Shown here piece after piece: positions 16,721 through 26,855 of a DNA stretch of 64,000 nt. Every line of letters starts with the position of its first letter. Positions within the stretch are counted from its first letter, which is position 1. The notes under the pieces are model-generated. The model worked only from the letters and a program-made list of their open reading frames with translations, searched no databases and was not told the DNA's origin. The translations under genes and the position numbers were made by a program. Source of the DNA: Pseudomonas sp. FP2335 (GTDB lineage: Bacteria > Pseudomonadota > Gammaproteobacteria > Pseudomonadales > Pseudomonadaceae); NCBI RefSeq assembly GCF_030687535.1, contig NZ_CP117437.1:5515501-5579500 (forward strand), written 5' to 3'.

Positions 16721-18663
16721 CAGTGCACCTCCGCAGGTTCACGCTTTAAAGGGGCTTTGCTCGGTGCGGCGTCTTCAAGCAATGCGTCGGCCACCAGCTC
16801 GGCGATGTCCTTGATCAACGGCCGCGGTTCAACCACGCCTTCGAGCATCGCCGTGCACTGTGGACAACCCACGGCCACCAGTTCGGCGCCGGTTTCGCGG
16901 ATGTCTTCCATGCGCATATCGGGGATACGTTGCTTGCCGGGAATGTCGGTGATCGGCGCGCCGCCACCACCGCCGCAGCAGCGGGAACGGAAGCCCGAGC
17001 GTTGCATCTCCTTGACCTCGATGCCCAGCGCACGCAGCACTTGGCGCGGTGCCTCGTACTCGCCGTTGTAGCGGCCCAGGTAGCACGGGTCGTGATAGGT
17101 CACGCTGTTGCCTTTGTGCTGGCCCAGGTTCAGCGCGCCTTCGCCGATCAGCTCGGCCATGAAGGTGCTGTGGTGCTGCACGAGGTAGTGGCCGTTGAAG
17201 GAGCCGTACTCGTTTTTCAGCACGTGAAAACTGTGCGGATCGCAAGTAACGATGCGCTTGAAGCTGTACTTGGCCAGGGTCTGGATATTGCGCGAGGCCA
17301 GCAGTTGGAAGGTGGCTTCATCGCCCAGGCGTCGGGCCACATCACCGCTGTCGCGCTCTTCGAGGCCAAGTACGGCGAAGTCGACATTGGCGGCCTTGAG
17401 CACTTTGACGAACGCACGCAGGGTGCGTTGGTTGCGCATGTCGAAGGCCCCGTCGCCGACCCAGAACAGCACGTCGGCACTGCCTTTGTCGCTGAGCAAC
17501 GGCAGGTTCAGATCCGCCGCCCAATTCAAGCGCCCCCCCGGTGCGAAGCCGCCAGGGTTGTCGGTGGCGATCAGGTTTTCGAGGACTTCGGCGCCCTTGT
17601 TCGGCGTGGCGCCCTTTTCCAGGGTGAGGTGGCGGCGCATGTCGACGATGGCGTCCACGTGCTCGATCATCATCGGGCACTCTTCCACACAGGCGCGGCA
17701 GGTGGTGCACGACCACAGGGTCTCGGCGTCCACCAGGCCATTGACGATCGGCTGATGTGGGTTGCCGCTGTGTTCACCGATGGCTTTGCCTGGGTACGGG
17801 CTCCCGGCGAACTTGGCATCGGTGCCACCGGCCAGGCCGACCACCATGTCCTGGATCAGCTTTTTCGGGTTCAGCGGCTGCCCGGCGGCGAACGCCGGGC
17901 ACGCGGCTTCGCACTTGCCACACTGCACGCAGGCGTCGAAACCGAGCAGTTGGTTCCAGGTGAAATCCTTGGGTTTTTCCACGCCCAGGGGCGCGGATTT
18001 GTCGCTCAGGTCCAGCGGCTTCAGGCCAGTGGAACGGCCGCCGCCGAAACGTTCGGCGCGACGGTGCCAGGCCAGGTGCAGGGCACCGGCGAAGGCGTGT
18101 TTCATCGGGCCGCCCCAGGTCATGCCGAAGAACATTTCGGACACGCCCCACAACACACCTACGCTGAGCAGCGCGGCGAGCAGCCAGCCGCCGAAGTCCG
18201 CCGGCAGAATCCCGGCCACTGGCAGGGTCACCAGGAAGAAGCTCACCGAGAACGCCATCAGGCTTTTCGGCAGGCGCATCCACGGGCCTTTCGACAGGCG
18301 TGCCGGCGGGTTGCGCCGACGCAGGTAGACAAAGGTGGCGCCGACAAACATCAGTACCGAGGCAAGCAGCAAGGCATAGCCAAGGATGCGGTTGTGCAGG
18401 CCGAAACCGTGCACCAGGATCGCCAGCAACGCCGACAGCACAAAGCCCAGCGCCGTGGCGACGTGGGTGTTGGCGATGTATTTGTCGCGGGCGACCACGT
18501 GGTGCAAATCGACCATGTAGCGCTTGGGCATGGCCAGTAGGCCGCCCAGCAGGTCGACTTTGGACGCGCGGCCACGGCGCCACATCATGACGCGCCGCAG
18601 CGCGCCGAGGACGGCGAGGCCCAGGGCGGCAAACAATAAAATGGGAAGCAGGGTGTTCAACAT
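16720..18663 (-). CDS. dgcB: Dimethylglycine catabolism iron-sulphur protein DgcB
   Basis: Membrane-associated Fe-S partner of DgcA. The N-terminal 200 residues hold several hydrophobic spans (LLPILLFAALGLAVLGAL and others). Two 4Fe-4S motifs follow, CVQCGKCEAACP and CTTCRACVEECP, and the C-terminal half has two cysteine-rich CCG-type repeats, ending at RSRCCGGGGGAP and VGCPQCTAMLEG, as in heterodisulphide-reductase-like proteins. ATG 18663 follows GGGAG by 7 bases, giving 647 residues; the frame extends to 18684. A REP pair separates it from dgcA. Confidence 0.92.
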   Translation of the reverse strand: MLNTLLPILLFAALGLAVLGALRRVMMWRRGRASKVDLLGGLLAMPKRYMVDLHHVVARDKYIANTHVATALGFVLSALLAILVHGFGLHNRILGYALLLASVLMFVGATFVYLRRRNPPARLSKGPWMRLPKSLMAFSVSFFLVTLPVAGILPADFGGWLLAALLSVGVLWGVSEMFFGMTWGGPMKHAFAGALHLAWHRRAERFGGGRSTGLKPLDLSDKSAPLGVEKPKDFTWNQLLGFDACVQCGKCEAACPAFAAGQPLNPKKLIQDMVVGLAGGTDAKFAGSPYPGKAIGEHSGNPHQPIVNGLVDAETLWSCTTCRACVEECPMMIEHVDAIVDMRRHLTLEKGATPNKGAEVLENLIATDNPGGFAPGGRLNWAADLNLPLLSDKGSADVLFWVGDGAFDMRNQRTLRAFVKVLKAANVDFAVLGLEERDSGDVARRLGDEATFQLLASRNIQTLAKYSFKRIVTCDPHSFHVLKNEYGSFNGHYLVQHHSTFMAELIGEGALNLGQHKGNSVTYHDPCYLGRYNGEYEAPRQVLRALGIEVKEMQRSGFRSRCCGGGGGAPITDIPGKQRIPDMRMEDIRETGAELVAVGCPQCTAMLEGVVEPRPLIKDIAELVADALLEDAAPSKAPLKREPAEVH

Positions 18664-18712
18664 GGTGAAGCTCCCAAAGACCACACAGGTCTACTGTGAA
18701 ACTGGCCCCAAA

Positions 18713-18803
18713 TGTGGGAGCGGGCTTGCTCGCGAATGCGGTGTGTCAGCTGACGCATTCGGTGGCTGATTCACCGCATTCGCGAGCAAGCCCGCTCCCA
18801 CAT
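18713..18803. repeat. REP pair inside the dgc operon
   Basis: Inward-facing pair of the GGGCTTGCTCGCGAA type between dgcA and dgcB, both on the minus strand. It would form a large hairpin in the operon transcript and could lower read-through or protect the upstream dgcA message. Confidence 0.9.
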
Positions 18804-18836
18804 TTTTGACCGAGTACACATTGGTTCAAGGCTGGG

Positions 18837-20897
18837 TCAGAAATCCTTGCACAGGCGCAGGGCGTCGTAGATCGCAGCGTGGGTATTGCGCTGCGCCACA
18901 CAGTCACCGATGCGGAACAGCAAGTACCCATCGCCCGTCTCGCTCAGGCACGGTTGCGGTTTGATCGCGAACAGCGCTTCGACGTCGATCTGGCCCTTGT
19001 TGCGCGAGCCTTCCTTGAGGGCGTAGTAGATGGCTTCATCCGGACGCACGCCGTTCTCGACGACGACCTGATCGACCACCCGCTCCTCTTTGGCGCCGGT
19101 GTATTCGTTCTCCAGCACCGCCACCAGCTTGTCGCCCTCGCGGTAGACCTTTTCCAGCATCATGTCGCCGGTCATGATCACTTCCTTGGGGTACATGCTG
19201 CGGTAGTAGGTCGGGAACGACGTACCGCCGATGGCCACGCCCGGCTTGATGTCGTCGGTGACGATCTCGACCTGGCTGCCTTTGTCCGCGAGGAAGTCCG
19301 CCACCGACATGCCGGTGAACTCGCAAATAGTGTCATAGACCAGCACGTTCTTGCCCGGTGCAACCTTGCCGTCGAGCACGTCCCAGCTGCTGACCACCAG
19401 GCCTTCAGCCGCGCCCCAGTGTTCGTTCTGTTCCACGTTCGGATGGCCACCGACCGCCAGCACTACCACGTCTGGACGCAGGTCCATGATGGTGTCGGCG
19501 TCGGCCGCGACGCCCAGGCGCAGGTCGACTTTCAAACGCGCCAGCTCCAGCTGATACCAGCGGGTGATGCCGGCGATCTGGTCGCGTTGCGGGGCTTTGG
19601 ACGCGGTGGTGATTTGCCCGCCGATGAATTCTTTCTTTTCCAGCAGGGTCACGTCGTGGCCACGTTCGGCCGCCACGCGCGCGGCTTCCATCCCGGCAGG
19701 ACCGGCACCGACCACCACGACCTTGCGTTTGACGCCGGTGGTTTTTTCGATGATGTGCGGCACGCCCATGTATTCACGGGACGTCGCGGCGTTCTGGATG
19801 CACAGCACGTCCAGCCCCTGGTACTGGCGGTCGATGCAGTAGTTGGCGCCCACACACTGCTTGATCTGGTCGATCTGGCCCATCTTGATCTTGGCGATCA
19901 AATGCGGGTCGGCGATGTGTGCACGGGTCATGCCGACCATGTCCACATAACCGCCTTCCAGGATGCGGGTGGCCTGGTTCGGGTCCTTGATGTTCTGCGC
20001 GTGCAGCACCGGGACCTTCACCACTTCCTTGATCCCGGCCGCCAGGTGCAGGAACGGCTCCGGCGGGTAGCTCATGTTGGGGATCACGTTGGCCAGGGTG
20101 TTGTGGGTGTCGCAGCCCGAACCCACCACGCCGATGAAATCGAGCATGCCGGTGTCGTCGTAATACTTGGCGATCTGCTTCATGTCCTCGTGGGACAAGC
20201 CGTCCGGGTGGAACTCGTCACCGCACAGGCGCATGCCTACGCAGAAGTCGTCACCGACCTCGGCGCGCACGGCCTTCAGCACTTCCAGGCCGAACTTCAT
20301 GCGGCCTTCAAAGGTGCCGCCCCATTCGTCGGTACGCTTGTTGACGCGCGGGCTCCAGAACTGGTCGATCATGTGCTGGTGCACGGCGGACAGTTCCACA
20401 CCGTCCAGGCCACCGGCCTTGGCGCGGCGTGCGGCCTGGGCGTAGTTGCCGATCACGCGCCAGATTTCTTCCGGCTCGATGGTCTTGCAGGTGGCACGGT
20501 GCACCGGCTCACGTACGCCGGACGGCGACATCAGGGTCGGCCAGTTGAAACCGTCCCAACGCGAGCGACGGCCCATGTGGGTAATCTGGATCATGATCTT
20601 GGCGCCATGCTTGTGCATGGCGTCAGCCAGGTTCTGGAAGTGCGGGATGATACGGTCGGTGGACAGGTTCACCGAGCTCCACCATTCCTGGGGGCTGTCG
20701 ATCGCCACCACGGAGGAGCCGCCGCAGATCGCCAGGCCGATACCGCCCTTGGCTTTCTCTTCGTAATACTTCACATAGCGGTCGGTGGTCATCCCGCCGT
20801 CGGTGGCATACACCTCGGCGTGGGCAGTACTGAGCACGCGGTTGCGGATGGTCAGTTTGCCGATCTGGATCGGCGCAAACATTGCTTCGAAAGCCAT
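18837..20897 (-). CDS. dgcA: Dimethylglycine demethylase subunit DgcA
   Basis: Flavin enzyme related to trimethylamine dehydrogenase and 2,4-dienoyl-CoA reductase; oxidises dimethylglycine to sarcosine. The N-terminal half is an FMN-binding TIM barrel (FAPIQIGKLTIRNRV, QITHMGRRSR, VNKRTDEWGG), and MTRAHIADPHLI precedes the 4Fe-4S cysteines of CVGANYCIDRQYQGLDVLCIQN written in two parts (CVGANYC, then C after VL). A second half has the FAD-binding VVVGAGPAGMEAARVAAERG and a GHPNVEQN segment. 686 residues, as in P. aeruginosa. It follows the DUF5943 gene after 15 bases. Confidence 0.94.
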   Translation of the reverse strand: MAFEAMFAPIQIGKLTIRNRVLSTAHAEVYATDGGMTTDRYVKYYEEKAKGGIGLAICGGSSVVAIDSPQEWWSSVNLSTDRIIPHFQNLADAMHKHGAKIMIQITHMGRRSRWDGFNWPTLMSPSGVREPVHRATCKTIEPEEIWRVIGNYAQAARRAKAGGLDGVELSAVHQHMIDQFWSPRVNKRTDEWGGTFEGRMKFGLEVLKAVRAEVGDDFCVGMRLCGDEFHPDGLSHEDMKQIAKYYDDTGMLDFIGVVGSGCDTHNTLANVIPNMSYPPEPFLHLAAGIKEVVKVPVLHAQNIKDPNQATRILEGGYVDMVGMTRAHIADPHLIAKIKMGQIDQIKQCVGANYCIDRQYQGLDVLCIQNAATSREYMGVPHIIEKTTGVKRKVVVVGAGPAGMEAARVAAERGHDVTLLEKKEFIGGQITTASKAPQRDQIAGITRWYQLELARLKVDLRLGVAADADTIMDLRPDVVVLAVGGHPNVEQNEHWGAAEGLVVSSWDVLDGKVAPGKNVLVYDTICEFTGMSVADFLADKGSQVEIVTDDIKPGVAIGGTSFPTYYRSMYPKEVIMTGDMMLEKVYREGDKLVAVLENEYTGAKEERVVDQVVVENGVRPDEAIYYALKEGSRNKGQIDVEALFAIKPQPCLSETGDGYLLFRIGDCVAQRNTHAAIYDALRLCKDF

Positions 20898-20912
20898 GGC
20901 ACGGTCCTCGGC

Positions 20913-21443
20913 TTACAACGGCTTGACGGTGAACAAGCCATCATCGTGGCCCTCTTCGGAGCCTCCGTAGACTTGTTCGGCGACGGTGCGGATCTTGCTG
21001 CCACGCGCTTGCAGGATCTGGTCCATGGCACCGGCAAACCAGCCGGTGAACATGTAGTCGACTTTGCGCCCGACCTTGCCGTACACGTAGACGAAGGCCG
21101 AGTGTTCCAGCTTGACGCTGGCGGTGCCTTTGTCGAGATCGATGTCCTGGATCTTGAACAGGCCCCAGCCGCGTTGCGACAGGCGCTTCATGTAGTGCTC
21201 GAACACCGCGACGCCTTCCAGGCCGTGGCACTCGGCTTCTTTTTCACACCAGTGCCAGGCGGATTTGTAGCCGGCCTTGTAGAGGATCTCGGCATAGGCC
21301 TCGGCGCCCAGCACTTCTTCGATACCGATGTGGTTGTTGACGAAGAAATGGCGCGGCACGTACAGCATTGGCAGGGCGTCGGAGGTCCAGACACCGGTCT
21401 CGCTGTCGACTTCGATTGGCAATTGCGGGGCGATCTTGGCCAT
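20913..21443 (-). CDS. DUF5943 / V4R-like protein of the dgc operon
   Basis: A 176-residue soluble protein always found next to dgcA in pseudomonads. It looks like a small ligand-binding (4-vinyl-reductase-like) domain: conserved HHxG-less fold with WHWCEKEAECHGLEG and YMFTGWFAGAMDQIL. No catalytic motif is evident. Fifteen bases separate it from dgcA, so it is co-transcribed. An accessory or substrate-handling role in dimethylglycine breakdown is inferred from position only. Confidence 0.8.
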   Translation of the reverse strand: MAKIAPQLPIEVDSETGVWTSDALPMLYVPRHFFVNNHIGIEEVLGAEAYAEILYKAGYKSAWHWCEKEAECHGLEGVAVFEHYMKRLSQRGWGLFKIQDIDLDKGTASVKLEHSAFVYVYGKVGRKVDYMFTGWFAGAMDQILQARGSKIRTVAEQVYGGSEEGHDDGLFTVKPL

Positions 21444-21476
21444 GGAAACTTAACTCCAGAAAAATTCTTGTTAATG

Positions 21477-21500
21477 CCCCCGGGCGCGGACGGCCGGGGG
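21477..21500. other. GC-rich hairpin between dipeptidase-like and DUF5943 genes
   Basis: CCCCCGG (21477-21483) pairs with CCGGGGG (21494-21500) around a ten-base loop. It lies between the stop of the dipeptidase-like gene and the start of the DUF5943 gene on the minus strand, with no T-run, so it is more likely an RNA-stabilising or attenuating stem than a full terminator. Confidence 0.5.
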
Positions 21501-21521
21501 AGAAGATGTGTTGGCGGTGGC

Positions 21522-22499
<978 letters not shown>

Positions 22500-22717
22500 C
22501 AGGCGTCCCCTTATTGGCGATTCATGCGCCGAATCGTCTGCCGGCGCTTTGGGGCCAGCATATGCCCAGGGGCCGACAGAGCCGGGTGCAAAAACGACAG
22601 GGGAATTGCCGAAAGCGTCAATCCACGACAAAGGCTAAGAACAGAGGCCTGACTGACGACTGTTCTTTGTCCTACTCTTGGGCCAGAATTCCCGCACACC
22701 TGATATGAGACGGCGCA

Positions 22718-23119
22718 ATGAAATCGATTTTCCTGGCTTTGGCACTCATCGCAACCGGCGTCCACGCGGCCGAAGACACCGACAGCACCCCGTGCGATGG
22801 CATCGAAAACGACAAACAAACCCTGGAATGCGCTACCTACAACAAAACCACCGCCGAGCAACTGCTCAAGGATAACTACCAGGGCCTGCTGGAACGCATG
22901 GCGGCGACCTACGGCAGCGACAAAACCAAGCTGGCAGACATTACCGCTCGTCTGAAGGATGCCCAGCAGAAGTGGGAAAAACTGCGGGATGCCGATTGCG
23001 CCGTGGACACCTTCCCGGCGGTAACGGGCACCAAGGCCTATGCGATTGCAGTGAATGACTGCCTGGCGCGCATGAGTGACGAGCGGTCGGAGTTTTTGGA
23101 GTCGATTGGGCAGGAATAA
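22718..23119 (+). CDS. LprI-type (DUF1311) periplasmic protein
   Basis: A 133-residue protein with a signal peptide ending VHA at about residue 17. The mature part has four cysteines and the DUF1311-like pattern CDGIENDKQTLECA, LRDADCAVDTF and NDCLARMSDERSEFLE. Family members are annotated as lysozyme-inhibitor LprI-like. It stands alone, divergent from the dgc operon, and ends 41 bases before the DUF3010 gene. Confidence 0.78.
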   Translation: MKSIFLALALIATGVHAAEDTDSTPCDGIENDKQTLECATYNKTTAEQLLKDNYQGLLERMAATYGSDKTKLADITARLKDAQQKWEKLRDADCAVDTFPAVTGTKAYAIAVNDCLARMSDERSEFLESIGQE

Positions 23120-23160
23120 GCGACAATCCCCGGCACTTTCCGTTTGAAACAAGGCTATTC

Positions 23161-23577
23161 ATGAAGACTTGCGGCATCGAAATCAAAGGCAGCGAAGCCA
23201 TCATCGCCGTCGCCTCCCTGGACAACCAAGTGCTGAGCCACGTCGCCCTGGCCACCAAGAAGATCGCCCTGGAAGACGACGACGAAGCCGCCAACGTCAA
23301 AGCCTTCGCCGCGCAAGTGAAGGCGTTTGTGCAGGCCAATGGCATCGAGCGCATCGCGATCAAGAAGCGCAGCAAGAAGGGTGAATTTGCCGGCGGGCCG
23401 ACCACGTTCAAGATTGAAGGGGTGTTTCAGTTGCTCGACGGTGCGGAGGTGACGTTGTTGTCGCCACAGACTATTAATGCGCAGAACAAGAAGCACAATT
23501 TTGATCTGCCCGCGACGCTCAACAAGTACCAGCACGAAGCCTACAAAGCCGCCTGCTCGGCCCTGCTTAAGAAATAA
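23161..23577 (+). CDS. DUF3010 family protein
   Basis: A 138-residue conserved cytoplasmic protein starting MKTCGIEIKGSEA and containing IERIAIKKRSKKGEFAGGPTTF. The opening resembles RNase-H-like folds, but no function is established. A separate ribosome-binding site is weak. It is convergent with cdhR, the two stops being separated by a striking AT-rich palindrome. Confidence 0.8.
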   Translation: MKTCGIEIKGSEAIIAVASLDNQVLSHVALATKKIALEDDDEAANVKAFAAQVKAFVQANGIERIAIKKRSKKGEFAGGPTTFKIEGVFQLLDGAEVTLLSPQTINAQNKKHNFDLPATLNKYQHEAYKAACSALLKK

Positions 23578-23620
23578 GCCACACTGATACTCGGTGCAGC
23601 TCTGAAATTAAGTTTTATAC

Positions 23621-23665
23621 CCAATTATGGCGGCAACTATAATTTATAGTCGCCACTATAATTGG
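23621..23665. repeat. AT-rich 45-base palindrome between convergent genes
   Basis: Two 22-base arms (23621-23642 and 23644-23665) begin CCAATTAT and end ATAATTGG; only three positions differ and all are transitions, so the RNA hairpin would be fully paired with G-U pairs. It separates the stop codons of DUF3010 (+) and cdhR (-). A bidirectional terminator is possible although the stem is not GC-rich; an operator or remnant element is the alternative. Confidence 0.7.
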
Positions 23666-23676
23666 CTAAAAAATGA

Positions 23677-24621
23677 TCAAACCACCTCCCGTCGCCGATC
23701 CTCCCGTGGGCACTTGGCAAACCGCGCGCGGTAACTGCGGGTGAAATACGACGGCGATTCAAACCCGCACGCAATACTCACTTCCAGCACGCTCATGTCG
23801 CTCTGGCGCAGCAGTTGCCGGGCCTTTTCCAGGCGCAGGCCGAGGTAGAAATTGCTCGGGGTGTCATTCAGGTGCAAACGAAACAGGCGCTCCAGCTGGC
23901 GCCGAGTGACCTTGATCGCCTCGGCCAGGGCCAATGTGCTCAGCGGTGGCTCGGTGTGCTGTTCCATCTCGCCGATCACTTGCACCAGTTTCTTGTTGTT
24001 GATGCCGTAGCGCGTGGCGATCTGCATGCGCTGGTGGTCTTTGCGTGGGCGGATGCGGCCCAGCACGAATTGCTCGGAAACCTGGATCGCCAGGTCGGGA
24101 CCATGGGCCTGGGCAATCAGGTCGAGCATCAGGTCGATGGACGCGGTGCCGCCGGCGCAGGTGATGCGGCGACGGTCGATCTCGAACAGTTCCTGGGTCA
24201 CGGTCAGGTGCGGATACGATTCCTTGAAAGCGTCGATGGCTTCCCAGTGCAGGGTCAGGCGGTGCCCATCGAGCAGGCCCGCCTCAGCCAGCACACAAGC
24301 GCCGGTGTCGATGGCGCCAAGGGTTACGCCCTCGTGGTCGAGGCGGCGCAACCAGTGCTCCAGCGCGGGCGTGGCGAACTGCAAAGGCTCGAAGCCAGCG
24401 ACAACCAATAATGTCGCGCCTTTCTTCAGCGGCTCGAGCGCCGCGTCGGCATTGACCGACATGCCATTGCTCGCCAACACCGCGCCGCCATCGGCGCTCA
24501 GCACGTGCCAGCGGTACAGCTCGCCACGAAAGCGATTGGCCACCCGCAGCGGTTCCAGCGCGGAGATAAAGCCGATGGCCGAGAAGCCCGGCATCAGCAA
24601 AAAATAGACATCCTGGGACAT
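23677..24621 (-). CDS. cdhR: Carnitine catabolism activator CdhR (AraC family with GATase-like sensor domain)
   Basis: Transcriptional activator of the divergent caiX-cdhCAB operon in response to carnitine. The N-terminal domain (1-190) is the DJ-1/glutamine-amidotransferase-like sensor typical of GbdR relatives (VYFLLMPGFSAIGFISALEPLR, GAIDTGACVLAEAGLLDG, CAGGTASIDLMLDLI). The C-terminal AraC DNA-binding domain has two helix-turn-helix motifs (LALAEAIKVTRRQLERLF, SVLEVSIACGFESPSYFTRSYR). ATG 24621 (MSQDVYFLL) is chosen over the open frame to 24684 by comparison with family N termini; its ribosome site is weak. Distinguished from GbdR by position beside the cdh genes. Confidence 0.9.
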   Translation of the reverse strand: MSQDVYFLLMPGFSAIGFISALEPLRVANRFRGELYRWHVLSADGGAVLASNGMSVNADAALEPLKKGATLLVVAGFEPLQFATPALEHWLRRLDHEGVTLGAIDTGACVLAEAGLLDGHRLTLHWEAIDAFKESYPHLTVTQELFEIDRRRITCAGGTASIDLMLDLIAQAHGPDLAIQVSEQFVLGRIRPRKDHQRMQIATRYGINNKKLVQVIGEMEQHTEPPLSTLALAEAIKVTRRQLERLFRLHLNDTPSNFYLGLRLEKARQLLRQSDMSVLEVSIACGFESPSYFTRSYRARFAKCPREDRRREVV

Positions 24622-24691
24622 GGTGGCGCTCTCGTCGGACGGCCAGCGTGGCACTGTGATACTCCCGTTCGCGGGTGGTTTCAAGGGGGCA

Positions 24692-24718
24692 GGTCGCTGC
24701 AGTGCAAGAGTCGGTCGC
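24692..24718. promoter_or_regulatory. Candidate CdhR operator: GGTCGC direct repeats 21 bases apart
   Basis: GGTCGC at 24692-24697 and 24713-24718 lie in the same orientation with a 21-base period in the cdhR-caiX intergenic region. This is the spacing expected for an AraC-family dimer site. The nearby TGCAGTGCA palindrome lies between the repeats. Binding by CdhR is an inference. Confidence 0.45.
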
Positions 24719-24814
24719 CGCCGTGCGTTTTACCGCCGCGCAAGCTGCGTACCTTGGCTGCACGGTGCACAAAGACACCGGCCCCCACAATAACGACCTG
24801 CCGAGGGAACCACC

Positions 24815-25747
24815 ATGAAACGACTGATGTTCGCACTCAGCGCCAGCGCACTCTTGAGTACCAACGCGATGGCGGCCGACGCGGCGTCCTGCCAGAACGT
24901 GCGCATGGGCGTGGTGAACTGGACCGACGTCATCGCCACCAGCGCCATGACCCAAGTGTTGCTCGACGGCCTCGGCTACAAGACCAAACAGACCAGCGCC
25001 TCCCAGCAAATCATCTTCGCCGGCATCCGCGACCAGCGCCTGGACCTGTTCCTCGGCTACTGGAACCCGCTGATGACCCAGACCATCACGCCGTTCGTCG
25101 ACGCCAAGCAAGTCAAGGTCCTCGACAAGCCGAGCCTGGAAGATGCGCGTGCCACCCTCGCCGTGCCGACTTACCTGGCGGACAAGGGCTTGAAAACCTT
25201 CGCCGACATCGCCAGGTTCGAGAAAGAACTGGGCGGCAAGATCTACGGCATTGAGCCAGGCTCGGGCGCCAATACCCAGATCAAGGCAATGATCGCCAAG
25301 AACCAGTTCGGCCTGGGCAAGTTCCAGCTGGTCGAATCCAGCGAGGCCGGCATGCTCGCCGCCGTCGACCGTGCGGTGCGCCGCAAGGAAGCCGTGGTGT
25401 TCTTCGGCTGGGCGCCGCACCCCATGAACGTCAACGTCGCCATGACCTACCTCACCGGCAGCGACGACGCCCTGGGCCCGAACGAAGGCATGGCCACGGT
25501 ATGGACCGTCACCGCGCCGACCTACGCCGAACAGTGCCCCAACGTGCACAAGTTGCTGACCAACCTGACCTTCACCGCTGCCGACGAGAGCCGGATGATG
25601 CAGCCCCTGCTGGATCACAAGGACGCCATCGAGTCCGCCAGGCAGTGGCTCAAGGATCACCCCCAGGACCAGGCGCGCTGGCTCGAAGGCGTGACCACTT
25701 TCGACGGCAAGCCGGCTGCGGCCAACCTGCAACTGTCCAGCAAATAA
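24815..25747 (+). CDS. caiX: Carnitine-binding periplasmic protein CaiX
   Basis: Solute-binding protein of the OpuAC/ProX-like family that delivers carnitine to the membrane. A signal peptide of about 20 residues (ending AMAADA) is followed by the family's aromatic-box regions ([32 protein letters not shown]). No permease or ATPase lies next to it; the P. aeruginosa homologue uses the CbcWV core, encoded here at 33447-35467, and CaiX is a clear paralogue of CbcX. 310 residues; first gene of the cdh operon. Confidence 0.9.
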   Translation: MKRLMFALSASALLSTNAMAADAASCQNVRMGVVNWTDVIATSAMTQVLLDGLGYKTKQTSASQQIIFAGIRDQRLDLFLGYWNPLMTQTITPFVDAKQVKVLDKPSLEDARATLAVPTYLADKGLKTFADIARFEKELGGKIYGIEPGSGANTQIKAMIAKNQFGLGKFQLVESSEAGMLAAVDRAVRRKEAVVFFGWAPHPMNVNVAMTYLTGSDDALGPNEGMATVWTVTAPTYAEQCPNVHKLLTNLTFTAADESRMMQPLLDHKDAIESARQWLKDHPQDQARWLEGVTTFDGKPAAANLQLSSK

Positions 25748-25820
25748 GCCATTTCCAACCACCGTTTCGCGGTCACTCCCGACCGCGAACGGCATCACCA
25801 CGCCTGTAAGGAACCGCCTC

Positions 25821-26708
25821 ATGAACCACGACGTCATCATCACCTGCGCACTCACCGGTGCTGGCGACACGACCAGCCGCAGCCCCCACGTGCCGGTCAC
25901 TCCCAAACAGATCGCCGCCGCCGCCGTGGAAGCCGCCAAGGCCGGCGCCACCGTAGTGCACTGCCATGTGCGCGACCCCGAGACCGGCAAGTTCAGCCGC
26001 GACGTCGCCTTGTACCGCGAAGTGATGGAGCGCATCCGCGAGGCCGACATCGACATCATCGTCAACCTCACCGCCGGCATGGGCGGCGACCTGGAGATCG
26101 GTGCGGGCGAGAACCCGATGGCGTTCGGCCCCAATACCGACCTGGTCGGCCCGTTGACCCGCCTGGCGCATGTGGAGGAACTGCTGCCGGAAATTTGCAC
26201 CCTGGACTGCGGCACGCTGAACTTTGGGGATGGCGACACCATTTACGTATCCACCCCGGCGCAACTGCGCGCGGGCGCCAAGCGTATCCAGGAGTTGGGG
26301 GTCAAGGCCGAGCTGGAGATTTTCGACACCGGCCACCTGTGGTTCGCCAAGCAGATGATCAAGGAAGGCCTGCTCGACAACCCGTTGTTCCAACTGTGCC
26401 TGGGCATCCCGTGGGGCGCACCGGCCGACACCACCACCATGAAAGCCATGGTCGACAACCTGCCCGCCGACGCCGTGTGGGCCGGCTTCGGCATCGGCCG
26501 CATGCAAATGCCGATGGCGGCGCAAGCGGTGCTGCTGGGCGGCAATGTGCGGGTGGGGTTGGAAGACAACCTGTGGCTGGACAAGGGCGTGCTCGCCACT
26601 AACGGCCAGTTGGTGGAGCGGGCGAGTGAAATTCTCAGCCGGCTTGGTGCACGGGTTCTGACCCCGGCGGAAGGTCGCGTGAAGATGGGCCTGACCCGAC
26701 GCGGCTAA
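25821..26708 (+). CDS. cdhC: Dehydrocarnitine cleavage enzyme CdhC (BKACE family)
   Basis: Beta-keto acid cleavage enzyme that, with acetyl-CoA, splits dehydrocarnitine to betainyl-CoA and acetoacetate. The TIM barrel and zinc site of the family are visible: [30 protein letters not shown] (paired zinc-ligand His), [22 protein letters not shown] and [14 protein letters not shown]. 295 residues, start ATG with AAGGA upstream. A REP pair separates it from cdhA. Confidence 0.92.
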   Translation: MNHDVIITCALTGAGDTTSRSPHVPVTPKQIAAAAVEAAKAGATVVHCHVRDPETGKFSRDVALYREVMERIREADIDIIVNLTAGMGGDLEIGAGENPMAFGPNTDLVGPLTRLAHVEELLPEICTLDCGTLNFGDGDTIYVSTPAQLRAGAKRIQELGVKAELEIFDTGHLWFAKQMIKEGLLDNPLFQLCLGIPWGAPADTTTMKAMVDNLPADAVWAGFGIGRMQMPMAAQAVLLGGNVRVGLEDNLWLDKGVLATNGQLVERASEILSRLGARVLTPAEGRVKMGLTRRG

Positions 26709-26734
26709 CCCCCTGCCCGAAACCGAATCAAAAA

Positions 26735-26824
26735 TGTGGGAGCGGGCTTGCTCGCGAATGCGGTGGCTCAGTACCGGATAGAGCGACTGACACTGCGCAT
26801 TCGCGAGCAAGCCCGCTCCCACAA
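26735..26824. repeat. REP pair between cdhC and cdhA
   Basis: Inward-facing pair with TGTGGGAGCGGGCTTGCTCG on the left and its complement on the right, inside the carnitine operon, ending 32 bases before the cdhA start. Confidence 0.9.
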
Positions 26825-26855
26825 TGGATCACCGAACTCTTCAGGAATGTCGCCA

